In this document: positions 1 to 8,126 of the stretch, piece by piece
Layout of the letters: each line of letters starts with the position of its first letter
How positions within the stretch are numbered: position 1 is the stretch's first letter
Assembly (NCBI GenBank): GCA_023461435.1
Contig: JAEYLC010000040.1
Location: 1 to 64,000 of the forward strand
Length of the DNA stretch: 64,000 nt
Direction of reading: 5' to 3'
Source of the DNA: Bacillota bacterium
GTDB lineage: Bacteria > Bacillota > Clostridia > Christensenellales > SZUA-584
Position numbers and translations under genes: made by a program
Notes under the pieces: model-generated
The model's database searches: none
The model's input: the letters and a program-made list of their open reading frames with translations, nothing else
What the model was told of the DNA's origin: nothing

Positions 1-154
1 TTTCGCTATCCCCTTCCTTCAGCTCACACATCACTGTGCGCACCTTGGGGTTTGCTATGCGGTTGGCTATGAGTACCCCCGCTGCGGACTTCCACCGCTT
101 AAGACTGGTGCCATGCTCGGCACACAACAAAAACAACCGTACCTTATCGGGCAC
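1..154 (-). CDS. possible partial reading frame at the left edge
   Basis: On the minus strand a GTG at 154 opens a frame that stays open to the window edge (about 51 codons). It lies in the same frame as the upstream phosphatase gene, six bases after its TAA stop. The only purine-rich stretch upstream (GAGAGGG) is about 17 bases from the GTG, too far for a convincing ribosome site. The peptide is basic and I recognise no family in it. It could be the start of a coupled gene, or chance. Confidence 0.2.
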   Translation of the reverse strand, partial: MPDKVRLFLLCAEHGTSLKRWKSAAGVLIANRIANPKVRTVMCELKEGDSE

Positions 155-160
155 GATTGT

Positions 161-1249
161 TTATAGCTTGTCCCTCTCGCAGAGCAGCATCGTCACGTCG
201 TCCGCGCGCGTCTGCGTGAACTTCTTTTTGATTTCATCCAAAAGCTGCCGACCGTGAAGCCGCTCGCTGAGTAATATGTCGCTTAAATTGCGCCGTGACG
301 CCTGCTCGGTATGAATGCCGTCGAGGCCGTCCGTGTAAAGAAACAGCCGCTCGCCCTTTTGCAGCACACCCGAATACTCGTCGCGGCGCGCATTGTCCAT
401 CCAGCGGCAGATCGGCGTGCCGGGCAGCAGTATCTCCTTAAGCTGTCCGTTTCCGGCAATCAGCGGCGGCACGCTGTGCCCCGCGTTGGCGCAGACAAAA
501 GCGCCCGAATCCGGGTCCATCGCCGCGATGAACACGGTGATGTAGATGCTTTCCTCGGTATTGAGCTCTTCAAACGAATCCTGAATGTTGTGCAGCACCT
601 GCGCGGGCGTCACACCCGGCACCTTGCACTGCGCGAACATCTCCTGCCTCAAATAAACGGTCAGCATGGCGGGCATCACGCCATGGCCCGACACATCCGC
701 GATATACATGATGATGCGGCCGTCGCGCGCCAGGAAACAGTCGTACATGTCTCCGCCGAGCGCCTCGCACGGCAAAAACTCAGCCGCGAATCTGTAGCCT
801 TTAATTTTGGGCAGCGTATGGCGCAATATGGAAAGCTGCAGGCTGCGCGCAATCTCCAAGTCCTTCATCATACGCGAGTTGTTCGCCATCAGCTTTTCTT
901 TCAGATTCTGTTCTTTTGTGATGTCCGTGTAGATTTCGAGCGCGTAAATACCGTCGTCGTACTCGACCGGCCCTGCGCTGACAGAATAGATGTGACCACG
1001 CACCTGCGTGATGGTATTGTAGCGGCGTTTGTCCTGAATGCACCTTTGCGCCACACAGTCCGTGCAGCGGCTTGTCGCCCCCGGCATTTTTAAGCACTTG
1101 CTCCCGACGGTGTCGCCAAACCTCTCTTTGAGCGCGTTGTTTGCAAAGAGGATTCGCCCGTGCGCATCAATCACGCGTACCATATCCGGAAGCTCGTCCA
1201 GCACGGCAACAGAAAAAGCGTTTGTACAAAATGCCCCGACATCTTGCAT
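161..1249 (-). CDS. PAS-domain SpoIIE/RsbU-type serine phosphatase
   Basis: Predicted cytoplasmic PP2C-family phosphatase with an N-terminal PAS sensor (about residues 15-120), a helical linker and a C-terminal SpoIIE domain (about 150-360). Family metal-binding motifs are visible: GGDMYD, ADVSGHG, LYTDGLDG and a final DDVT. Such enzymes usually dephosphorylate an anti-anti-sigma factor in a partner-switching cascade; no partner is visible here. The PAS region holds four clustered cysteines (CLKM...CTDC...RC), which may bind metal or sense redox. I chose the ATG at 1249 because AGGGG lies nine bases upstream; GTG 1285 and ATG 1267 are in-frame alternatives. The protein is soluble, with no membrane segment. 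Confidence 0.85.
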   Translation of the reverse strand: MQDVGAFCTNAFSVAVLDELPDMVRVIDAHGRILFANNALKERFGDTVGSKCLKMPGATSRCTDCVAQRCIQDKRRYNTITQVRGHIYSVSAGPVEYDDGIYALEIYTDITKEQNLKEKLMANNSRMMKDLEIARSLQLSILRHTLPKIKGYRFAAEFLPCEALGGDMYDCFLARDGRIIMYIADVSGHGVMPAMLTVYLRQEMFAQCKVPGVTPAQVLHNIQDSFEELNTEESIYITVFIAAMDPDSGAFVCANAGHSVPPLIAGNGQLKEILLPGTPICRWMDNARRDEYSGVLQKGERLFLYTDGLDGIHTEQASRRNLSDILLSERLHGRQLLDEIKKKFTQTRADDVTMLLCERDKL

Positions 1250-1332
1250 ATCAAGTACCCCTGACATCAAAAAATAACATTTCACCGCATGAACGCGGCA
1301 GGCTGACCGCTTACGGCAGCCGACACTACCGA

Positions 1333-1599
1333 TCAGTCGTAAAGCTGACCTTTATTATACATGTCGCTGTATTCATCGAGCTCCATCTCGTTTACCACAA
1401 GTTTGTCGAGTAAATCGCTTTGTTTAAGAATGCATAAATCAGCGCCCATGTTGGTATGGCCGCTTTTAAAGCGGGCTGCCACCATGTCCTCCAGCTTTTT
1501 CCGCTCCTGTTGAAATTGACGGCGAATTCTGGCTCTTTCCAAATCCAAAACTGTACAACCAGAAGAAATGACGGCGCTATGCCTTATGAGTTGATCCAT
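1333..1599 (-). CDS. Spo0E-like small regulatory protein
   Basis: An 88-residue peptide with two predicted helices. The first is rich in Arg, Glu and Lys (RARIRRQFQQERKKLEDM); the second carries QSDLLDKLVV, close to the S-x-x-LD-x-LI signature of Spo0E-family aspartyl phosphatases, which dephosphorylate Spo0A~P and delay sporulation. The loop between helices is longer than in typical Spo0E peptides, so the assignment is tentative. The ATG at 1599 is preceded by a GGGGGG tract eight bases away, and a TTG at 1614 overlaps that tract and is unlikely. It is transcribed toward the SpoIIE phosphatase, so the two may be co-expressed. Confidence 0.5.
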   Translation of the reverse strand: MDQLIRHSAVISSGCTVLDLERARIRRQFQQERKKLEDMVAARFKSGHTNMGADLCILKQSDLLDKLVVNEMELDEYSDMYNKGQLYD

Positions 1600-2027
1600 A
1601 ATGATACCCCCCAAAAACGTTCATGTCGTAGAATGACCGGCACCAAGACGCTTCTCTCCTCACAAAAGAACTGGTTTCTTTTAAGAAGCCTCTTCGGCAA
1701 CATGCTGATGCGCCGCGCTTTGATCGCTTTGCATCAGCCATACACTCATACCGAGCTGCCAAAATAACCATTCTCTCTTCAATGTTTTCTTTTTTACCCT
1801 TATATATTTTTTACGGGTTTATGTTTCAAAGTCAGATGAACAGTTTAAATATCATATCCTTCATATGATATCTAGTGTTATAATATCACACATATTCTCG
1901 GAATTGTATAGTATTTCGACAAAAATAGTGTAAAAATTAGAAAGAAATACGCTGAAATTAAGAAAATATATAGAAAATTATGAAATAGTTTGATATATAA
2001 AAGTATTTTCAGGGAAATAATCTAAAT
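1600..2027. other. gene-free AT-rich stretch with one perfect inverted repeat
   Basis: This divergent intergenic region separates the Spo0E-like gene from the L,D-transpeptidase gene. From about 1780 onward it is strongly AT-rich. It contains a perfect 9-bp inverted repeat, ATATCATAT (1849-1857) and ATATGATAT (1863-1871), with a 5-base centre, followed by a TATAAT at 1879-1884. No convincing gene or -35 partner was found. The repeat could be an operator or a weak hairpin. Confidence 0.45.
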
Positions 2028-2501
2028 ATGAATACAATTTATGTGTATAAGGAGCGGCGTGCGCTTCAGTGCGTCTGCCACCGGCAAATCATATTTTCCT
2101 GCGGGATCGGCCTTGGTCCCGCCCCGGCGGGACATAAAACATGCGAAGGCGACGGCAAAACGCCGGAAGGACACTATGCTGTCTGCACGCGCAACGCGCA
2201 ATCCAAATACACGCTTTTTTTGGGGCTTAATTATCCGTCGATACAGGATGCGCAGACCGCCTGTGAAAATGGGCTGATCACGGCAGCGCAGCTTGAGCCG
2301 GTTAAAAACGCGCACTTCAGCGGGCTTCGTCCGCCGTGGGACACACCCTTGGGCGGTCAAATCGGCATTCACGGCGGCGGCATAGACTGCGGCGGCCCCC
2401 TCGCCGACAGCACCGCGGGCTGCATTGCGCTGCGCGATGCCGATATCCGTACGCTTTGGTCGCTGGCTCCCATCGGCACGCCCGCCATCATACTTCCTTA
2501 A
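2028..2501 (+). CDS. L,D-transpeptidase (YkuD-family) catalytic domain protein
   Basis: A 157-residue protein that is essentially one YkuD domain. The family active-site region is clear: IGIHGGG near residue 115 and, about 18 residues on, S-T-A-G-C-I-A-L, where the Cys is the nucleophile. Known family members form 3-3 crosslinks in peptidoglycan or attach proteins to it. There is no signal peptide or membrane segment, unusual for an enzyme that works outside the membrane, so it may be a variant, be exported by another route, or act on cytoplasmic precursors. It sits just upstream of the BlaI/M56-VanW pair, consistent with a cell-wall theme. The ribosome site is weak (AGGGAAA). Confidence 0.8.
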   Translation: MNTIYVYKERRALQCVCHRQIIFSCGIGLGPAPAGHKTCEGDGKTPEGHYAVCTRNAQSKYTLFLGLNYPSIQDAQTACENGLITAAQLEPVKNAHFSGLRPPWDTPLGGQIGIHGGGIDCGGPLADSTAGCIALRDADIRTLWSLAPIGTPAIILP

Positions 2502-2526
2502 ATTCCATTTATTTAGAAATCTGTTA

Positions 2527-2565
2527 TTGACATTCTTCATGTTACATTGTAATATTACATTGTAA
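2527..2565 (+). promoter_or_regulatory. sigma-A promoter with BlaI-type operator
   Basis: TTGACA (2527-2532), a 17-bp spacer and TATAAT-like TAATAT (2550-2555). Two identical palindromes TTACATTGTAA (2542-2552 and 2555-2565) cover the -10 and the bases after it. TACA-n-TGTA is the core of known BlaI/MecI operators, so this is very likely the autorepression site of the BlaI gene that starts at 2598. Confidence 0.85.
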
Positions 2566-2597
2566 CGCTACCTGAGAAAAATGAAGGAGGGCTTTCC

Positions 2598-2975
2598 ATG
2601 AGTATTCCCAAGATCGGTGAGAGCGAATGGTATGTGTTAAAAGCGCTGTGGGAAAAGGCGCCAATGAGCGGCAACGATATCGTCAAAGCCGTCAGTGCCC
2701 ATACCGACTGGTCGCAAAGCACAATACTCACGATGCTGCGGCGGCTTGTCAAGAAAAAAGCGGTCGGCGTCGAGCAGCAGAATGTGATGATGTATGTCCC
2801 GCTGCTCAGTGAAAACGACGTGGTGCGTATGGAAACGGACCTTTTTATAAAGCGCGTTTACAAGGGCAGCGTGAATCTGCTCGTGAAGGGATTCCTCGAA
2901 AACGGCTCGCTTTCCGAGCAGGAGATCGACGAGCTTAAAAAGCTCATCAACCCGAGAAAGGATGATGCGCAATGA
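2598..2975 (+). CDS. BlaI/MecI-family transcriptional repressor
   Basis: A 125-residue winged-helix repressor of the penicillinase-repressor family: the N-terminal 75 residues form the HTH (GESEWYVLKALWEKAPMS...TILTMLRRLVKKKAV) and the C-terminal helices should dimerise. Such repressors bind TACAnTGTA palindromes and are cleaved or released when the partner M56 membrane protease senses a cell-wall signal. The operator overlapping its own promoter fits this. AAGGAGG precedes the ATG. The stop overlaps the start of the M56 gene (ATGA), so the two are translationally coupled. Confidence 0.93.
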   Translation: MSIPKIGESEWYVLKALWEKAPMSGNDIVKAVSAHTDWSQSTILTMLRRLVKKKAVGVEQQNVMMYVPLLSENDVVRMETDLFIKRVYKGSVNLLVKGFLENGSLSEQEIDELKKLINPRKDDAQ

Positions 2976-4972
2976 CGTCGATTTTTGAATCGGTGCTGCG
3001 CATTTCGGCGGAAGCCGCAGTGCTGGCGGTGCTCGTGCTCGTCGCCCGCCTCATCGTCGGGCGGCGTCCCGGCATTTTGCTGACCGCGCTCTATGCGCTG
3101 ATCGCCGTGCGGCTCATTGTGCCTCTTGCCATCAGCAGCCCCTTGAGTGTCCACAATATTTGGATCGAGCCGCAGACGCAGATCGAGGCCGCCATCGGCA
3201 GCGGCGATGCCTTCGCCGCCGAAGATACGCAGACGCCCGTTTATACCGAAACACCAAAGACACAGGAACCCCAAGGCGCAGTCATTTCGGAAACATCCAG
3301 TATGCCTATCGCCGCTGAGCCTGAGCGCACCGCCGCGCCTCTCACCGCGATCGAAATCGCAGCTTTTGTATGGGTTTTGGGCATGATCGTCTTCTCCGGT
3401 GTGATGCTCACAGGCAACGCGCTTTTCATGCGGCGTATCCGGCGGAACCGGATTTACGACGCGCCCGAATTCATCGGGCTTCTCAATGAGTGCAGACAGA
3501 CGCTCGGGCTCAAAAGAAGCATCCGCGCTGTCTGCGCGAGCGAAACGGGCACGGCAGCCGTCTACGGCGTATTGCGTCCCGTGCTGCTGATCTCCTCCGC
3601 GTCGTTTGAATCGCTGACAGAAGCGCAGCAGCGCCACGTGCTGCTGCACGAGCTTGCGCACATCCGCCGCCGTGATCCGCTGGTCTGCGCGGGCGCGACG
3701 GTGCTCAATATCGTGCATTGGTTCAACCCGCTCGTGTGGATCGTGTTTGCGCTGATGCGGCGCGATATCGAGGTGCAGTGCGACGCGCATGTGTTCCGCG
3801 GTCTGCCGGGTGCGGAGCGGGCGGATTATGCGGGCACTCTCTTAAAGCTCGCGGGCCCCGTGCAGACTCCGAAGCTCGCGCCCGCGCTGTTTATCAGCAA
3901 GGCGAATATCAAAAGGAGAATCGTCATGATTATGAAGCATAGAAAAAAATCGGCGCTGTTCACCGCGGCTGCGCTGCTGCTCACCGTTCTCGTGGCCGTC
4001 ACAGGCTGCACCACCGCCGTGGATCAGAAAGCCGAAGCTTTAACTCCCGAACCCAAGGAGTCCGCAGTGGTTGAAGCGGCCCCGGAAGCCACGCCGACTC
4101 CGGCTCCCGAAACAAGCGGGCCTGCTGACGAGCCGGAATTGATGGCCTCCTTCACAATCGACAACAGCCATCATGATAACGAGAACCGCATGGCCAACGT
4201 GCAAAAGGCTGCCGACATACTGAGCGGCACCGTCATCAAGCCCGGCGAAACGCTTTCGCTCAACGACATGTTGGGGCCGCGCAACGCCGCCACCGCAGAG
4301 ACCGTCGGCTGGAAGGAAGCCGCAGGCATAGAAGACGGCGCTTATGTCTCGGAAATCGGCGGCGGTGTCACCGCCGTTGCCACCGCGCTTTACAACGCGG
4401 CCATCCGTGCAGAGCTGGAAATTACAGACTGCAAGCATGGCGCGATTCCTTCCGATCTCGTGGACGGAGGTCTGGACGCCACGATCAGCACAGGCGGCCC
4501 GGATCTGAAGATCAAGAATCCATATGAGAGCAATGTGACCATAGAAGCCAAGCTGGAGGATCTGCTGCTGACCGTCAGTGTGTACGGCCAGCCAATGGAT
4601 TACACTGTTGATTTCTATTCCGAAAAAGCGGCGGACAAAGATGAGGATCCTGTCACGGTTTATATCTATGATTCCGCCACCGCGCCCGACGGTACGAAAA
4701 TAGCGCCCGGCGAGTCACATGAGTACTCCGTTGAGCGGCCACAAGCCACGTACAATGTCTACAAGATTTTCTATGCTGCCGACGGCAGCGAAACAAAGCG
4801 GGAGCTGTTTCAAACGGTGAAACTTATTGCAATAAAAGGTATCGTCTACGTCAATGGCCCCGATCCGGCCACCGTTCCGGCTTCATCCGATTCCGCAGTT
4901 GAGCCGACACCGACACCGACACCCAAGCCGACATCCGTACCTTCCGCCGAGGTTGGGTCGGCGAAAAAATAA
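2972..4972 (+). CDS. M56 (BlaR1-type) membrane metalloprotease fused to a VanW domain
   Basis: 666 residues. The N-terminal part has several membrane segments and an M56 peptidase domain with the zinc motif HELAH (about residues 226-230), as in BlaR1/MecR1, which cleave the partner BlaI. After a further membrane segment near residue 330 ending in a lipobox-like VTGC, the sensor position is occupied by a VanW-like domain (about 395-530: IKPGETLSLND, GPRNA, IGGGV, TALYNA) instead of a penicillin-binding domain. The usual Cys-Gln after GGGV in VanW is replaced. A Pro/Thr-rich tail (TPTPTPKPT) ends the protein. VanW biochemistry is unknown, though it occurs in vanB-type glycopeptide-resistance clusters. 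An internal AAAAGGAG...ATG (ATG at 3926) might also start a free VanW lipoprotein. Confidence 0.88.
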   Translation: MTSIFESVLRISAEAAVLAVLVLVARLIVGRRPGILLTALYALIAVRLIVPLAISSPLSVHNIWIEPQTQIEAAIGSGDAFAAEDTQTPVYTETPKTQEPQGAVISETSSMPIAAEPERTAAPLTAIEIAAFVWVLGMIVFSGVMLTGNALFMRRIRRNRIYDAPEFIGLLNECRQTLGLKRSIRAVCASETGTAAVYGVLRPVLLISSASFESLTEAQQRHVLLHELAHIRRRDPLVCAGATVLNIVHWFNPLVWIVFALMRRDIEVQCDAHVFRGLPGAERADYAGTLLKLAGPVQTPKLAPALFISKANIKRRIVMIMKHRKKSALFTAAALLLTVLVAVTGCTTAVDQKAEALTPEPKESAVVEAAPEATPTPAPETSGPADEPELMASFTIDNSHHDNENRMANVQKAADILSGTVIKPGETLSLNDMLGPRNAATAETVGWKEAAGIEDGAYVSEIGGGVTAVATALYNAAIRAELEITDCKHGAIPSDLVDGGLDATISTGGPDLKIKNPYESNVTIEAKLEDLLLTVSVYGQPMDYTVDFYSEKAADKDEDPVTVYIYDSATAPDGTKIAPGESHEYSVERPQATYNVYKIFYAADGSETKRELFQTVKLIAIKGIVYVNGPDPATVPASSDSAVEPTPTPTPKPTSVPSAEVGSAKK

Positions 4973-4988
4973 TAAATAGAGCATCAAA

Positions 4989-5015
4989 CAAGGGATGAGC
5001 GCCGCTCATCCCTTG
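4989..5015. terminator. bidirectional terminator hairpin
   Basis: A perfect 12-bp stem (CAAGGGATGAGC with its complement) around a GCC loop, lying between two convergent genes, with T-rich sequence on the plus-strand side. Confidence 0.85.
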
Positions 5016-5017
5016 CT

Positions 5018-5977
5018 TTATTCTTCTATTACTTCTTCCTCAATGCCGTCCATGAGCCCTTCCTCATACACACACCTTGGGAAGCTGTTCTTGTGCGATT
5101 CAAAGCTCATGCCGTTGAGGTACGCGTAGCTGTGCCCCGTGCCTACCTCGAACACGAGCGATTTGAGCCACATGCAGATGTATTCCGCGCCGTTTTTTTT
5201 ATTGAACCGCGCGTTGCCGTACACATCGTCGCCGAGCACCGGCAAACCGCCGTAAGCGAGGTGCGCCCGCACCTGATGCAGCGAGTTGGTCACGGGCCGT
5301 GCCTTAACGAGCGACATCGCCTGCCCCTTGGTGAGCCTTTGATACCGCGTCACGATGGGTTTGGATTCCTTTTTAAACTGCCCGATGATCTGCGCGCGCC
5401 GTCCGGCCTTGTCGCGCAGGTGATAGCCCATCAGCTCCTCGCTTTCCTCCGCGATGCCCTGCACCACGCAGATATAATAGCGCGAAAGCCGCCGCTGGTT
5501 TAATGCCTCGGCCAGAAACAGGTATGCGTCCTCATGCTTTGCCATCACGAGAAGCCCGCTCACATATTCGTCGAGCGGATACAACAGATATGGCACCATC
5601 AGCGCGTCGAGATTGTATTCGCCGCGCTTTTTCATATAGTACTCGACCATATCCACCGCGTTCACTTCGCCCTCGTCTGACCGCGACAGCAGCCCCGCGG
5701 GCTTGTCCACGATGATGATGTTCTCATCCTGATACACAATGACCGGCATCAGGTCGATACCGAGCAAATCACCCGGAATATAGACATTGACGACATCGCC
5801 TTCCTTCAGGGCATCGTCGCCGAAAGCGTCTTCCCCATTCACCGTAATAAACCGCTTTTTAAATGCCATGTCCATGGCTTTTTGTGAAAAATCGGGATAG
5901 GCCTCCGACAGCATGTCAAAAAGCTGCCGGCCGTCCTGCTCATTTGTGACTGTGAACGAAACCATCTGCCACTCCAA
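5018..5977 (-). CDS. RluA-family pseudouridine synthase with a degenerate active-site motif
   Basis: 319 residues in the RluA layout: an N-terminal S4-like RNA-binding part (about 10-75), then the catalytic domain opening with IIIVDKPAGLL and later HQVRAHLAYGGLPVLGDDVYG. The catalytic loop, normally HRLD-x-x-TSG, reads YPLDEYVSG here: the Asp nucleophile is kept but the preceding His and Arg are lost. The family isomerises specific uridines in rRNA or tRNA. The second RluA-type gene in this window (47281-47940) has the canonical HRLD, so the change is specific to this copy. It may be a divergent subfamily or a weakened enzyme. The C-terminal 20 residues are strongly acidic. Confidence 0.8.
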   Translation of the reverse strand: MEWQMVSFTVTNEQDGRQLFDMLSEAYPDFSQKAMDMAFKKRFITVNGEDAFGDDALKEGDVVNVYIPGDLLGIDLMPVIVYQDENIIIVDKPAGLLSRSDEGEVNAVDMVEYYMKKRGEYNLDALMVPYLLYPLDEYVSGLLVMAKHEDAYLFLAEALNQRRLSRYYICVVQGIAEESEELMGYHLRDKAGRRAQIIGQFKKESKPIVTRYQRLTKGQAMSLVKARPVTNSLHQVRAHLAYGGLPVLGDDVYGNARFNKKNGAEYICMWLKSLVFEVGTGHSYAYLNGMSFESHKNSFPRCVYEEGLMDGIEEEVIEE

Positions 5978-6133
5978 TTAAATATACTAAGACAGGTTTT
6001 ATACTATAACAGCACGGAGCTTTCGTCAAGAATCGCGGTGATAACAGCCGTCAAAAGGAAATACCGACCTTATTTCGCTTCATATTCCGTTTTTTGGAGT
6101 ATATACACCTTTTGTCCATTAATCATAAAGCTG

Positions 6134-6168
6134 AAAAAAGGACGCCTGGGTGTTGTCCCGGCGTCCTT
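6134..6168 (-). terminator. terminator of the amt-glnB cluster
   Basis: Stem AAGGACGCC/GGCGTCCTT with an inner GGG/CCC pair, followed on the minus strand by a run of six T. It lies 12 bases beyond the stop of the last glnB. Confidence 0.85.
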
Positions 6169-6179
6169 AACCGCTATGT

Positions 6180-6521
6180 CTAGAGCGCGTCTTCGCCCTC
6201 TTCACCTGTTCTGATGCGGATTACTTCGGCAATATCGTAAATAAATATCTTGCCGTCGCCGTTTTCACCCTTCGCCGCGCTTTCAAGAATCACCTTCTTG
6301 ACAGTGGGCACTTCTTCGTCCCTGACGACCATATCCATCATCACCTTAGGCAGCAGATCCAAATGGAACTTCTCGCCGCGCCACACCTGAACCACACCTT
6401 TTTGCTTGCCATGCCCCATCACTTCCGTAATGGTCACGCCGTGGTAGCAGCCCGCTTTTTCCAGCGCCCCGCGCACAACTTCCAGCATTTCCGGCCTTAT
6501 CACCGCTTTGACGTGTTTCAC
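6180..6521 (-). CDS. glnB: P-II nitrogen regulatory protein (first copy)
   Basis: A 113-residue P-II signal protein: KAVIRPEMLE at the N terminus, a T-loop with GHGKQKG, and the conserved C-terminal GDGKIFIYDIAEVIRIRTGE that helps bind ATP and 2-oxoglutarate. P-II trimers plug ammonium channels and report nitrogen status. The position of the uridylylated tyrosine is changed (WRGEKF instead of YRGAEY), so control by uridylylation is unlikely. I chose GTG 6521 because AAGGAGG lies eight bases upstream; the longer frame from 6530 would overlap that site. It follows the amt gene by 26 bases and is presumably its dedicated GlnK-type partner. Confidence 0.92.
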   Translation of the reverse strand: MKHVKAVIRPEMLEVVRGALEKAGCYHGVTITEVMGHGKQKGVVQVWRGEKFHLDLLPKVMMDMVVRDEEVPTVKKVILESAAKGENGDGKIFIYDIAEVIRIRTGEEGEDAL

Positions 6522-6547
6522 AATAGCCACCTCCTTAATTTATTATA

Positions 6548-7897
6548 TCACTGTTTCTTTTCATCGACATGAACGGGCATATCCGAGATCATTGACGGAC
6601 GACGAATCACGAATTCCGGATAAGCCTGGTTGCCGTGCTCGCCGATGTCAAGACCTTCGATCTCTTCCTTAAGCGAGACGCGCATACCCAATGTCGCCTT
6701 GATAAGCAGCCAGACGATGAGCGCACCGACAAATACGAAGCCGCCGACCGCCACGACGCCCAGCGCCTGCGTGCCGAGCAGAGTCCAGCTGCCATCGATG
6801 AACAGGCCGTTTGACCCGGCCACGCCGTTTGCGGCCGCGATATTCGCATCGCTGAACAGTCCGAGCAGCAGCGTGCCGAGCACGCCGCAGAACAGATGCA
6901 CAGCCGTCGCGCCCACCGGATCGTCGACCCTGATACGGTCGAACATGCGCACCGCGATAACAACCATGATACCCGCAATAGCGCCAATGATGATCGCGCT
7001 CGTCACACTCACATACGCACAGCCGGCCGTAATGGCCACAAGGCCCGCAAGACAGCCGTTGATCGTCATTCCGAGGTCCGGCTTGCCGATGAGTATCCAC
7101 GATGCCGCCGTGGAGGTGAGCACCGCCACGATGGCCGATGTGTTTGTGGTCATCAGCACGTGGGAAATGGCCTGCGGATTGGCCGCCATTGTGGAGCCGG
7201 GGTTAAACCCGAACCAGCCGAGCCAAAGCACGAACAGACCGATCGTCGCAATGGGCATGTTGTGGCCCGGAATCGGGTTGATCTGTTTGCCGGGGCCGTA
7301 TTTGCCAAAGCGCGGCCCTAAAATCAGCACACCCGCGAGAGCCGCCCAGCCGCCGACCGAGTGCACCACGGTCGATCCCGCGAAATCCTGGAATCCAAGG
7401 CTTGCGAGCCAGCCGCCGCCCCATATCCAGTGGCCGACGATCGGGTAAATGATCATCGTAAGTGCCAATGAGAACACGATGAACGAAATGTACTTGATAC
7501 GCTCCGCCACCGCACCCGAGACGATCGTCGCCGCTGTTCCGCAGAACACGAGCTGGAAGAAGAATTTCGCCCAAAGCGGTACACCCGTCCATGAGATGGC
7601 CGAGTACACGCCCTGATACGCTTCTCCCACCGCGGGCGAATTGTCCGCGCCGCTGACCATGAAAAGCCCCTTCAATCCAATAAAGCCGTTTCCATCGCCA
7701 AACATCAAGCCCCAGCCCAGCACCAAAAATCCGAGGGATGAAACCGCAAAGACGATGAAGTTTTTGGACAGAATGTTGACCGTGTTTTTAGATCTCGCAA
7801 AGCCGCTTTCCACCATGGCAAAGCCCAGATTCATAAAGAACACCAACATACCCGCCAAGAGTACCCATAGGGTATCAAGAACCACCTGTGTATCCAT
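6548..7897 (-). CDS. amt: ammonium transporter Amt (first copy, 449 residues)
   Basis: An Amt/Mep/Rh channel with about eleven membrane helices. Family motifs include FFMNLGFAMVESGF at the start, VHSVGGWAALAGVLILGPR, FVLWLGWFGFNPGS and the C-terminal tail that contacts P-II. It conducts ammonia/ammonium across the membrane. It belongs to a different subfamily from the second copy at 8492 (different N terminus and tail), so the two pairs are not a recent duplication. The gene is preceded by a leader with a terminator-like hairpin and followed by its own glnB. AAGGGAGG precedes the ATG. Confidence 0.95.
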   Translation of the reverse strand: MDTQVVLDTLWVLLAGMLVFFMNLGFAMVESGFARSKNTVNILSKNFIVFAVSSLGFLVLGWGLMFGDGNGFIGLKGLFMVSGADNSPAVGEAYQGVYSAISWTGVPLWAKFFFQLVFCGTAATIVSGAVAERIKYISFIVFSLALTMIIYPIVGHWIWGGGWLASLGFQDFAGSTVVHSVGGWAALAGVLILGPRFGKYGPGKQINPIPGHNMPIATIGLFVLWLGWFGFNPGSTMAANPQAISHVLMTTNTSAIVAVLTSTAASWILIGKPDLGMTINGCLAGLVAITAGCAYVSVTSAIIIGAIAGIMVVIAVRMFDRIRVDDPVGATAVHLFCGVLGTLLLGLFSDANIAAANGVAGSNGLFIDGSWTLLGTQALGVVAVGGFVFVGALIVWLLIKATLGMRVSLKEEIEGLDIGEHGNQAYPEFVIRRPSMISDMPVHVDEKKQ

Positions 7898-7968
7898 AAT
7901 AACCTCCCTTAAAATGATTTATATTCACTCCGCCGGTGTTTACACCAACGGAGACTCTGATAAAAAAA

Positions 7969-8012
7969 CAAGGCGCAAAAACAAACCGAATCCGGTTCAT
8001 CCTTGAGCCTTG
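7969..8012 (-). promoter_or_regulatory. conserved leader hairpin before the first amt gene (copy B)
   Basis: On the minus strand CAAGGCTCAA pairs with TTGCGCCTTG around an inner AACCG/CGGTT hairpin, followed by seven T: a rho-independent terminator shape. It closely resembles the hairpin at 9800-9837 in front of the other amt, including loop-side bases (GATGAACC, GGTTTGTTTTTG). It could simply end the upstream amt-glnB transcript, but the sequence match argues for a shared control element. Confidence 0.65.
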
Positions 8013-8110
8013 AAATTTACCCAATACTTATTGAAACATCCGGAGCATACCCGGACACTGCCTGCACGCCTTTATGCAGACGGCTCCGCTGTCTCAGCCC
8101 GTCCCCGGGC
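8013..8110 (-). promoter_or_regulatory. structured RNA leader with alternative pairings upstream of amt
   Basis: Between the second glnB and hairpin B. GCCTGCA (8060-8066) pairs with TGCAGAC (8075-8081). Around it CGGAGC (8041-8046) can pair with GCTCCG (8083-8088), but bases 8039-8055 can instead form TCCGG/CCGGA. These last two pairings exclude each other, as in attenuators. No known riboswitch consensus was recognised. Confidence 0.4.
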
Positions 8111-8126
8111 CTGATTTAAAAAAGCT

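Noticed and set aside
2858..3790. Long minus-strand open frame opposite the M56-VanW gene
   Set aside because: It is antisense to a gene with clear family motifs; rich in Arg/His/Asp as expected of a GC-rich shadow.
7969..8012. Calling hairpin B only an ordinary terminator of the upstream amt-glnB pair
   Set aside because: Its close match to hairpin A, which lies in a leader rather than after a gene, made a shared control element the better reading; plain termination is still possible.
8013..8110. ANTAR-type antitermination target
   Set aside because: The paired stem-loops do not show hexaloops with A at position 1 and G at position 4.
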